DNA from: an uncultured bacterium
GTDB lineage: Bacteria > Muiribacteriota > Ozemobacteria > Ozemobacterales > Ozemobacteraceae
DNA: 64,000 bases
Direction of reading: 5' to 3'
NCBI GenBank assembly: GCA_937949615.1
Contig: CALEDQ010000028.1
Span: 186,001-250,000 of the forward strand
Shown here piece after piece: positions 57,474 through 64,000 of the stretch. Position numbers and translations under genes: made by a program. The first letter of the stretch is position 1. Every line of letters begins with the position of its first letter. The notes under the pieces were generated by a model that saw nothing but the letters and a program-made list of their open reading frames with translations, searched no databases and was not told the origin of the DNA.

Positions 57474-59342
57474 ATGATGAGGAAACTTTTCATCACGATT
57501 ATACTGGCGGTTTTTCTGCCATATCTGATTGGTTCAGACGCTGCCGCTGCTTCTGAAAAAAGCAGTCAGAAGCACAGGCTGGCAAGTTCAGACAACTGCG
57601 ATTCATGGAAAGATCAGATACTGTATTTTGTGCTGATCGACCGTTTCTTCAATGGCAACCGGGCCAATGATCACGAGGTCGACGAAAAGGATCTCGAAGG
57701 CTTTCATGGTGGCGATATCGCCGGTCTCATCGAGAAACTCGATTATCTTGACCGACTTGGCGTGACCGGTGTCTGGCTGAGTCCGTTTTTTACCAACCGC
57801 CCTGACCGCTTTTACAAGCAGCAGGCCTATCATGGTTACTGGCCGCACGATTTCTGGACGGTCGACCGTCGCTTCGGCACAGAAGAAGAGCTTGTCGAGC
57901 TGCGGCGCCAGCTGCAGCAGCGCAATCATAAACTTCTGCTCGACATGGTCGTCAATCACATGGGTTATGATGCCCCTTTCATCAAGACCAATCCGGACTG
58001 GTTCAATGCCGGTGGCGAGATAAAAAACTGGAACGACAAAGAAGAGCTGGTCAATCGCAGTATCTTCGGGCTGCCTGATTTTGCCTCGCAGAAACCGGTA
58101 GTCAAAACCTTTTTCAGACTGGTTGCGCGCACCTGGATCGAGAAGCTGCGCCCGGATGGCTTCAGACTCGATGCGGTAAAGCATGTGCCGGCCGATTTCT
58201 GGCGCGATTTCAATGCCAATGCCAGAAGAATAGGGGGCAAAGGCTTTCTGCTGCTCGGTGAGTATCTCAACGGCGACCCGGCTGAACTCAGGCAGATCTG
58301 GCAAGATGGTGCGTTCAGCACCCTGTTCGATTTTCCGCTTTATTATACGATGAAGTCGGTTTTTGCCGAGGGCGGTGACTGCCGCCAGCTCGCTTCGCGC
58401 CTTTATTATGACCGCAATTACCCCGATGCTGGGCTGCTGGTTACCTTTCTCGATAACCATGATCTTGACCGCTTCATAACCTCATGCGGCGGCGACCGGC
58501 AGAAATATGCGCTGGCGCTGGCTTTTCTGCTGACTTCGCGCGGGGTGCCGGTATTGAACTATGGCAACGAAACCGGCCTGGAAGGCGCTCATGGCAAGCT
58601 GCCCGAAAACCGGCGCTCGATGGTTTTTGACGAAGAGAATGAGCTTTACCGCCTGACCCGTGACCTGATCGCACTGCGGCGCGGCACCGACGCCCTGCGC
58701 CGCGGTCTGCAGTGCCACATTCATGCTGATGCGACCTCTCTGGTCTATGGTCGTCTGACCCCCGACGCACTTGCGGTTGTGGTCATCAACAACGGTGATC
58801 AGCCGCGCGAGATTGCCTGCGATTTTCCGTTTGCGACCGCGAAAAAACAGAAGATTCTCGAACCGGCACTTGGGGCAAACCGGGCTCTGTTGCGCCAGGG
58901 GCGCCTCGAAACCTTTCTGCCGGCAAAAAGCTTCGCAATTTATCTGCCGGCTTCAGAACCTGGCTTTTATGAAAAGGCTTTCAGGCACTGGCAGCGCCGC
59001 TATCATCATGAAAAAAGCTGGGGTCTGAAGAAGTTTACACTTAAACTGAAGGTCGATTACCTGCCCGAGAAGGCGCAGATGTTCGTGACCGGCAACTGTT
59101 CTGAACTGGGCAACTGGGATTCAGGGCGCAAAGCCGTGCCGATGCTGCCGGTGGCCGACGATGAATTTGAAGCTCCCCTCAAAATGCCTTTGGGCAAGAT
59201 TTTTGAGTGCAAGTGCTTTTATCGTGTGCCCGACGAAAAGACCGGCAAAATGAACACGGTCTGGATGGAAGGCGACAACTTTATCGGCGAAGTGCGCGAG
59301 ACCGGCAGCGAATACCTGCACATGAGCTGGCAGATCAAATAA
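57474..59342 (+). CDS. Secreted alpha-amylase (GH13) with C-terminal CBM20
   Basis: A 622-residue exported enzyme that cuts alpha-1,4-glucans. Signal peptide 1-28 (LFITIILAVFLPYLIGSDAAAA). The GH13 barrel starts at ILYFVLIDRFFNGN and shows all conserved regions: LLDMVVNHMG (region I), GFRLDAVKHV (region II, nucleophile Asp), LLLGEYLNG (region III, acid/base Glu) and VTFLDNHDLDRF (region IV). A beta-sandwich domain follows (about 410-490), then a CBM20-type starch-binding domain at about 510-622 (MFVTGNCSELGNWD). It is complete and appears active. It stands alone with an extended -10 promoter. Exit from the periplasm would need a type II-like system, whose parts are elsewhere in the window (inference). 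Confidence 0.95.
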   Translation: MMRKLFITIILAVFLPYLIGSDAAAASEKSSQKHRLASSDNCDSWKDQILYFVLIDRFFNGNRANDHEVDEKDLEGFHGGDIAGLIEKLDYLDRLGVTGVWLSPFFTNRPDRFYKQQAYHGYWPHDFWTVDRRFGTEEELVELRRQLQQRNHKLLLDMVVNHMGYDAPFIKTNPDWFNAGGEIKNWNDKEELVNRSIFGLPDFASQKPVVKTFFRLVARTWIEKLRPDGFRLDAVKHVPADFWRDFNANARRIGGKGFLLLGEYLNGDPAELRQIWQDGAFSTLFDFPLYYTMKSVFAEGGDCRQLASRLYYDRNYPDAGLLVTFLDNHDLDRFITSCGGDRQKYALALAFLLTSRGVPVLNYGNETGLEGAHGKLPENRRSMVFDEENELYRLTRDLIALRRGTDALRRGLQCHIHADATSLVYGRLTPDALAVVVINNGDQPREIACDFPFATAKKQKILEPALGANRALLRQGRLETFLPAKSFAIYLPASEPGFYEKAFRHWQRRYHHEKSWGLKKFTLKLKVDYLPEKAQMFVTGNCSELGNWDSGRKAVPMLPVADDEFEAPLKMPLGKIFECKCFYRVPDEKTGKMNTVWMEGDNFIGEVRETGSEYLHMSWQIK

Positions 59343-59397
59343 CACAGCTGTCGGCCACATTTGCGCTCGAAACAGGCAAGGCAGATCTGCCGTGTCC

Positions 59398-60012
59398 TTA
59401 GCCGAAAAAGGCGTTTACTTTGCTGCTCCAGGCTTTCCAGGCTTCGGGAAACTGCTGTTTGAGCTGTTGATCTTCTAACCGGCAGGCGATTACAAGCAGA
59501 CAGGCCCCGATTGCCCAGAGCGGCCAGCCTTTCTGCATACCAAGCAGCAGCCCGGCTCCCAGGCCCTGAATGATCATGGCCAGCGCCATCGGGTGGCGCC
59601 TTCTGGCAAATTCGCCGGTCGTTACCAGGCGGCCGGCTTCGGCAGTTGCCAGCATATAAACAGCCCGAGCTGCCGAAAAAGTTGCCATCAGATGCAGGCC
59701 AGCCCCCAAAAATGCCACAATCAACCGGTATGCGTCGAGCGGCGGCGCTGAAGTCGAGTAAACCAGGGCATATTCGGCCGCCGGTGTCAGAATAAGTATG
59801 GTCGTCGGCAGCAGGTTGAACAGCAGCCGATACCAGGTCTTTTCGCAGATAGATGCCGTGAAACTGCCGCTGCCGGCTTCTGCTACAGCCTCAGTCGCAG
59901 AATCAGAAGCTTCCTGGGTCACCAGTGCGCATGCTTTTGCCGCCTGCGCACGATAAAAGCGCCGCGAGAAAAGGGTCAGAGCAGCATAAACCACTAGTGG
60001 CATGGTATTCAT
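59398..60012 (-). CDS. Isoprenylcysteine methyltransferase-like membrane protein
   Basis: A 204-residue membrane protein with four or five helices. The C-terminal third matches the ICMT/phospholipid methyltransferase-like pattern: TTGEFARRRHPMALAMIIQGLG (family R-H-P-x-Y region, with Met for Tyr), then CRLEDQQLKQQFPEAWKAWSSKVNAF (family E-x-x-L...F-x-x-Y-x-x-Y...V). The N-terminal part has an Ala/Glu/Ser-rich loop. Such bacterial homologues are poorly characterised and many may methylate small lipids. It is convergent with the amylase gene and has no obvious operon partner. Confidence 0.7.
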   Translation of the reverse strand: MNTMPLVVYAALTLFSRRFYRAQAAKACALVTQEASDSATEAVAEAGSGSFTASICEKTWYRLLFNLLPTTILILTPAAEYALVYSTSAPPLDAYRLIVAFLGAGLHLMATFSAARAVYMLATAEAGRLVTTGEFARRRHPMALAMIIQGLGAGLLLGMQKGWPLWAIGACLLVIACRLEDQQLKQQFPEAWKAWSSKVNAFFG

Positions 60013-60073
60013 CAGATGGCTCCGGCTTTCAACAGGTTGAGCTTTTTAAAACACGGCAGCGACACAAAATACA

Positions 60074-60097
60074 ACAGCCCCCGGTGGCGGGGGCTGT
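60074..60097 (-). terminator. Terminator-like hairpin after the 20-TPR gene
   Basis: 9-bp perfect inverted repeat ACAGCCCCC (60074-60082) and GGGGGCTGT (60089-60097) with a 6-nt loop. The minus strand continues TGTATTTTGTG, so the U-tract is interrupted. It lies 27 nt after the stop at 60125. Confidence 0.65.
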
Positions 60098-60124
60098 CGC
60101 ATATTTGAATTGCCGCCTGACAGG

Positions 60125-62263
60125 TCAGATTTCGGCTTCGAGTTCCATTTCCTTTTCGCACTGTTCGATAAGCGTTTTGAGGTTGTCTGCTTCAACGCCG
60201 GTCGGGTTGGTGTGCAGGAAACGGCGGGCAGTATCGATCGCGTCTCTGAACTGGCGTTTGCGGGCATAGATAACCGCCAGGTTGTAATAGACCTGAACGA
60301 ATTTCGGGTCGATTTCTAGAACCTTCATGTAAGCGGTAATCGCTTCGTTGATGCGGCCCTTTTCGAATTCTTCGGTGCCGATATTGTAATAAGCGGCAGC
60401 ATCTTTCGGGTTGAGCTCGATGGCCTTTTTCCAGAGTTCAATGGCCTGATCATACATGCCCTTGTTGTAATAGGCGATACCAAGCTTGTTGCGGGCTTCT
60501 GAATCCTGAGGATTGTATTTGATGACGCGTTTCCAGATTTCGATGGCCTTGTCATACATTTCACGGTTGTGATAGGCGGTGGCAAGGTTTGAAAGAATGT
60601 CTGAATCTTCGGGTTTGTATTTGAGGGCTTTTTCCCAGCATTCGACCGCTTTGTCGAAGAGTTCCATCTTGATGTAGGCGATGCCGAGCTTGTTATACAG
60701 TTCGCCGTTCTCGGGAGTGATGCGGATAGCGTCTTCCCATTCAGAGATGGCCTGATCGAACATGTTCTTCTGGAAATAGGCGATGCCGAGGTTGTTGTGA
60801 GCATCGACATCGTTCGGAGCGAGGTCTACCACTTTGCGCCACGAGAGAATGGCGTCGTCGAGCAGACCCTTTTCGTCGAAGGCGTTGCCGAGAACGAAAT
60901 AGGTATTGGGGTTGTTCGGGTCAAGCTCGATGGCCTTTTTCCAGCTGATGATGGCGTTGTCGAGGCGGCGTTTCTGGCGGTAAGCGTGGCCGAGTTTGAA
61001 GAACAGATCGGGGTCGGTCGGATTGAGGTTTTTCGACTTTTCCCATTCGGTCAGGGCTTCGTCGAAACGCTGCAGATTGTAGAAAGCGATACCAAGGTTG
61101 TGGTGCGCTTCGAAATGGTCATGGTCGAGCTCGATGGCCTTCTGCCACTGGAAAATGGCTTCCTGGGTCTTGTTGAGCTTCGAGTAGGCGATACCGAGCT
61201 TGTGGTGCAGCTGCGGGTCATCGCTGACGTATGAAATGGCGCGGTTCCAGAATTTGGCGGCTTCGGCGAAGTCTTCAAGGCCACAGTAGGCATTACCGAT
61301 CTTTTCGCAGATGTCGGCATCTTCGCTGCGCTTTTCTCTGACGGCGTTCCAGTAGGTGATCGCCTTCTGGAAATTGCCGGAGTTATACTGCGCAACGCCG
61401 AGGTTGAAGTGGGCTTCGACGTCGTTGGGATTCAGCGAGATGCACTTTTCCCAGCTGGCAATGGCCTTGTTGAGATCATCGAGTTTACCGTAGGCAGAGC
61501 CCAGTTTGAAATATACTTCTGAGCTGTCGGGTGTGATGTCGAGAATCTTCTGCCAGGTTTCGATAGCTTCGCGGTGCTGATTGAGCTTGCTGTAGGCGTT
61601 GCCGAGATTGTTGAAAATTTCGGGCTGGCGAGGGTTGAGCGACAGGGCCTTTTTCCACTCTTCGATAGCCTGCGGAAACATTTCGAGGCGGTAGAAGACG
61701 ATGGCAAGATTGTTGTGTGATTCAGAGTTCTTCGGGTTCAGTTCGATCGCCTTTGAAAAAGCGATGACCGACTTGTCGTCGAGACCCTTGTTGTAATAGG
61801 CAACACCAAGGCGGAAGAAAATGTCGGCATCTTCAGGGTTGAGGTTCGAGGCTTTTTCCCAGAGTGAGATGGCCTGATCTTCTTTGCCGAGGTTGTAGTA
61901 GGCGATACCGAGCTTGAAATGAATCTCGGGGTCGTGATTGCGCACTTCGAGGCACTTTTCCCAGTATTCGATGGCGCGCATGTCTTCGCCCTTGTTGTAA
62001 TAGGCGATGCCGAGGTTATGCAGCACTTCGTAATTCTGCGGGTCGAGCGAAACCGCGATTTCCCATTCCTTGAGGGCTTCATCGATGCGATTGAGCTGGT
62101 AATAGGCGACACCCAGTTTGAACCTGGCTTCGCTGTTCTGTGGGTTCTTGATCAGTGACTGAACCCATTCATTAATCGCCTGTTCATACTGCCCTTTGGT
62201 GTAATAGGCTATACCCAGATTATAATGGGTATTGGCTTCATCCTGCAGATAAGTGCGCTTCAT
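60125..62263 (-). CDS. Protein built of about 20 consecutive TPR units
   Basis: A 712-residue cytoplasmic protein that is almost entirely canonical 34-residue TPRs. I count 20 units, each with the pattern N-L-G-I-A-Y-Y...A-I-x-x-W-x-K-A-I-E-L-N-P. A Trp in the second helix (EEWKKAL, ETWQKIL, SLWEKAS) recurs in most units, which is unusual; many TPRs have Tyr or Phe there. A charged helix ends the protein. Twenty TPRs make nearly three superhelical turns, a long binding solenoid. No enzymatic part is seen. It follows the coiled-coil gene by 21 nt with GGAGG before the ATG, so it belongs to the PP2C/coiled-coil/TPR run. Confidence 0.93.
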   Translation of the reverse strand: MKRTYLQDEANTHYNLGIAYYTKGQYEQAINEWVQSLIKNPQNSEARFKLGVAYYQLNRIDEALKEWEIAVSLDPQNYEVLHNLGIAYYNKGEDMRAIEYWEKCLEVRNHDPEIHFKLGIAYYNLGKEDQAISLWEKASNLNPEDADIFFRLGVAYYNKGLDDKSVIAFSKAIELNPKNSESHNNLAIVFYRLEMFPQAIEEWKKALSLNPRQPEIFNNLGNAYSKLNQHREAIETWQKILDITPDSSEVYFKLGSAYGKLDDLNKAIASWEKCISLNPNDVEAHFNLGVAQYNSGNFQKAITYWNAVREKRSEDADICEKIGNAYCGLEDFAEAAKFWNRAISYVSDDPQLHHKLGIAYSKLNKTQEAIFQWQKAIELDHDHFEAHHNLGIAFYNLQRFDEALTEWEKSKNLNPTDPDLFFKLGHAYRQKRRLDNAIISWKKAIELDPNNPNTYFVLGNAFDEKGLLDDAILSWRKVVDLAPNDVDAHNNLGIAYFQKNMFDQAISEWEDAIRITPENGELYNKLGIAYIKMELFDKAVECWEKALKYKPEDSDILSNLATAYHNREMYDKAIEIWKRVIKYNPQDSEARNKLGIAYYNKGMYDQAIELWKKAIELNPKDAAAYYNIGTEEFEKGRINEAITAYMKVLEIDPKFVQVYYNLAVIYARKRQFRDAIDTARRFLHTNPTGVEADNLKTLIEQCEKEMELEAEI

Positions 62264-62284
62264 ACGGCCTCCAGAGTCTTCCTT

Positions 62285-63910
62285 TTATTTGTTATCGCCA
62301 TTGCCAGATCGCGGGTCTGGAATACTTTCAAACCGGTGCACGATCGAACTGATCGTGTTACCAAACGTTTCGAGAACTGATTTAAGCTTGTTGCCCTTCT
62401 TGAAGCTGTGCACAACTTTCGGGGCGGGCATGTCGAGTTTAGAGGATTTTAGTTGTAAACGGTGCCTGAACGCAAGCATTTCATTTAAATTATTTGCATG
62501 TTCAGGCTCACATCTGCTGCTGCTGTTTTTCTGCACTTTTATCTGGTGCTGAACAATTGCATTTGTCTGAAGATAGGGTGTTCTGACGAATGTTGCAATG
62601 ATAAAGCGCATAAACAGCTCGAAAGAATGATGACAGATCTCGAATTCAGGGATCGGCGGAAAAAGCAATGTCTGCCGGTTGAGCCGCATGCTTTTCTGCC
62701 ACCACATCTGCCGGGCGTCAACTACCGAGTCGATTGTCGAGAACTTCATCCGGTCAGGGGTTCTGTCTGAATCTGAGATTAAAAAGTCAGTGAGTAGTGA
62801 AAAATCCGGGTTTCTTGGCTCGAACATCGAAGCCTGAATCGCGACATCCTGCATACGCCTGCCCTTGATGCGAGGAACGCGCAGTTGAGTGCGTATCGCC
62901 TCTTTCGCGGGTCTGATTGCCCGCGAGGGGTCGGCAAAAACTGGTGGAACGCGGTGGATCCGTCTGGTGGCTGCCGCCGGAAAAGAACGCGATATTTCGC
63001 GCCTGAATTTTATGGCCGCCGGCAACCTCTCTGGAAAACAGAATGGAATATAGGGCATCAGGGTCGCCGGTTCAAGAACGGCGCTCTTTCCGGTTTCTTT
63101 GCCGATATTCGCCGACTGATCATAGGTGACCGTGCGGTTCACCCCGGTAAGAATAGCGTCAAGGCGGCTCTGCAGGTGATTACGCTCTTTCTGCAGGGCG
63201 TCTATGGTTTCGATGAATTCCTGCGCCTGAACTTCATGCAGTTCGAGGCTCTTTTTCATTTCTCGGTTGCTGGTGAGCACATGCTCAAGGTCGCGATTGG
63301 CTTTATCCATGGCGGCCAGGGCGTTTTTGTGTTCTTCGACGGTTTTGCCCAGTTCTTCCTGGGCTCTTTTCAGGTGCCCTTCGTATTCGGCAGTCTGGTT
63401 TTTCAGCTGATAATTTCGCGTTCGCAGGTCATCGAGCTCTCTTTTTGCCGTTTCAAGTTCACTTTCGCGGGCAGCGAGATTGGTTGTGGCAGTTGACAGT
63501 TTCAGACTGAGCTCTTTGCTGTGCAGCTGCATCTGAGAAATCTGCGTCGACAGGGAAGTTATTTTTTCATTGGCCGCCTGCAGGGCCTTCTGGGTATTTT
63601 TAAGATCGACGACCGAATCGGCCAGGCTGAGCTTGAATTCATGAACTTTCTGGTCGCGCAGTGCGATTTCGGTTTTGAATTTTTCGATTGCCGATTCAGC
63701 TGAAGAATTGTCAAACAGCGTCGCCGCGCCGGTAAGCATGCTGTCGAAATCGACTTCTTCAAGCAGACCGGCGGTTCTCAGCAATTCTGTATTTTCTTCG
63801 GTTTCGGGCAAAACCCGGGCATGCTCAAGCAGCTGCTGGCATAAAAGCCTGACGGTTTCAAGCTTTTCCAGCAGGTCGCTCTGCTCGGGATTACCGGGGT
63901 TTGGGCTCAT
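62285..63910 (-). CDS. Coiled-coil protein of unknown function
   Basis: A 541-residue protein from the ATG at 63908-63910. A start 20 codons earlier is rejected because that region encodes, in another frame, the end of a PP2C phosphatase. The first 70 residues are helical (SDLLEKLETVRLLCQQLLEHARVLPETEENTELL). Residues about 80-280 are long coiled coil (ATTNLAARESELETAKRELD). The C-terminal half (about 290-541) is basic and Pro/Arg-rich, with no pattern I know. It lies 4 nt after the phosphatase stop and 21 nt before the TPR gene. It may be a phosphatase-linked scaffold, but nothing in it proves that. The ribosome site is weak. Confidence 0.7.
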   Translation of the reverse strand: MSPNPGNPEQSDLLEKLETVRLLCQQLLEHARVLPETEENTELLRTAGLLEEVDFDSMLTGAATLFDNSSAESAIEKFKTEIALRDQKVHEFKLSLADSVVDLKNTQKALQAANEKITSLSTQISQMQLHSKELSLKLSTATTNLAARESELETAKRELDDLRTRNYQLKNQTAEYEGHLKRAQEELGKTVEEHKNALAAMDKANRDLEHVLTSNREMKKSLELHEVQAQEFIETIDALQKERNHLQSRLDAILTGVNRTVTYDQSANIGKETGKSAVLEPATLMPYIPFCFPERLPAAIKFRREISRSFPAAATRRIHRVPPVFADPSRAIRPAKEAIRTQLRVPRIKGRRMQDVAIQASMFEPRNPDFSLLTDFLISDSDRTPDRMKFSTIDSVVDARQMWWQKSMRLNRQTLLFPPIPEFEICHHSFELFMRFIIATFVRTPYLQTNAIVQHQIKVQKNSSSRCEPEHANNLNEMLAFRHRLQLKSSKLDMPAPKVVHSFKKGNKLKSVLETFGNTISSIVHRFESIPDPRSGNGDNK

Positions 63911-63914
63911 CAGG

Positions 63915-64000
63915 TCAGAACTTCTGCAGGTGCTGATAGAGGCAGACACTGATATTGTCGCCGCCACCATTCAGGCATGCTCCTCTGACGAGAAGATCGG
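63915..64000 (-). CDS. PP2C-type protein phosphatase, C-terminal end (start outside window)
   Basis: The minus-strand frame open to the window edge encodes 27 residues and a TGA at 63915-63917: DLLVRGACLNGGGDNISVCL and a short tail. L-V-x-x-A-x-x-x-G-G-x-D-N-I-(S/T)-V is the last conserved motif of PP2C (PPM) Ser/Thr phosphatases, whose Asp binds metal. Only the end is visible, so completeness cannot be judged. It is the first visible gene of a run with the coiled-coil and TPR genes. PP2C enzymes reverse Ser/Thr kinase signalling. Confidence 0.8.
   Translation of the reverse strand, partial: DLLVRGACLNGGGDNISVCLYQHLQKF

Noticed and set aside
62285..63040. Possible frameshift making the Arg/Pro-rich C-terminal half of the coiled-coil protein out of frame.
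   Set aside because: The frame stays open for over 540 codons and no other frame gives a recognisable domain, so I keep one gene, though the half remains unexplained.
63911..63970. Earlier start for the coiled-coil protein at 63970.
   Set aside because: The same bases encode the last conserved motif of a PP2C phosphatase in another frame, ending at 63915, which leaves the ATG at 63910 as the natural start.

Overview
The window is a gene-dense stretch of bacterial chromosome with balanced base composition. It has no rRNA, tRNA, CRISPR array, insertion sequence or phage gene that I could recognise. The gene set suggests a free-living, probably anaerobic or fermentative, heterotrophic bacterium. 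It has ptb-buk (acyl phosphate to ATP), a secreted alpha-amylase, gdhA plus glnA for ammonium assimilation, an S-layer-homology protein, lipoprotein export and many pilin-like proteins. The many pseudopilins, TPR proteins and fused Tad genes remind me of uncultivated lineages such as Candidatus Riflebacteria, but that is an impression from gene style; the window holds no phylogenetic marker I could score.

Layout. 1-1877: the end of a pseudopilin operon (a PilX/GspK-like protein cut by the window edge, then two small prepilins). 2400-4301: an exported repeat-rich, glycine-rich protein with its own promoter, a 5' stem-loop and a terminator. 4537-13886: gdhA, a BASS-family transporter, a TPR/metallopeptidase protein, a FIST protein paired with a hybrid histidine kinase, and glnA. 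14019-23083: one heat-shock block read leftwards from a single promoter and a perfect CIRCE operator: groES-groEL, a second groES-groEL, hrcA-grpE-dnaK, dnaJ. GC-rich hairpins without U-tracts sit exactly at the three module boundaries. 23507-32961: a second pseudopilin operon, whose large protein shares its C-terminal domain with the cut gene at the window start, ending in a 1287-residue lipoprotein with FN3 repeats and a metallopeptidase domain. 32988-36724: a zinc-ribbon coiled-coil protein translationally coupled to a 47-residue membrane protein, and an ABC-2 exporter. 36825-40732: a Tad secretion engine condensed to two genes, one fusing a TadZ-like ATPase to TadA/CpaF and one fusing TadB to TadC. 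41172-53669: a small membrane protein, an SLH protein, an M16 peptidase homologue lacking the catalytic HxxEH motif, murC, a four-cysteine mini-protein, a Ste24-type protease, a cNMP-binding/MinD-like fusion, YifB and a TPR protein. 53638-57331: ptb, buk, mutT and rlmI. 57474-64000: a secreted amylase, an ICMT-like membrane protein, a protein made of about 20 TPRs, a coiled-coil protein and the C-terminus of a PP2C phosphatase.

How the parts may work together. The two pseudopilin operons and the fused Tad engine are all parts of type II secretion/type IV pilus-like machines. Neither pseudopilin operon carries an ATPase or platform protein, and the Tad engine carries no pilin or secretin, so components are scattered and may be shared. 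The large FN3/metallopeptidase lipoprotein and the amylase are plausible surface or secreted cargo; this is inference. The best candidates for something undescribed are the two-gene Tad engine, the pair of pseudopilin operons with the shared FDPKRY-containing C-terminal domain, and the boundary hairpins in the chaperone operon.
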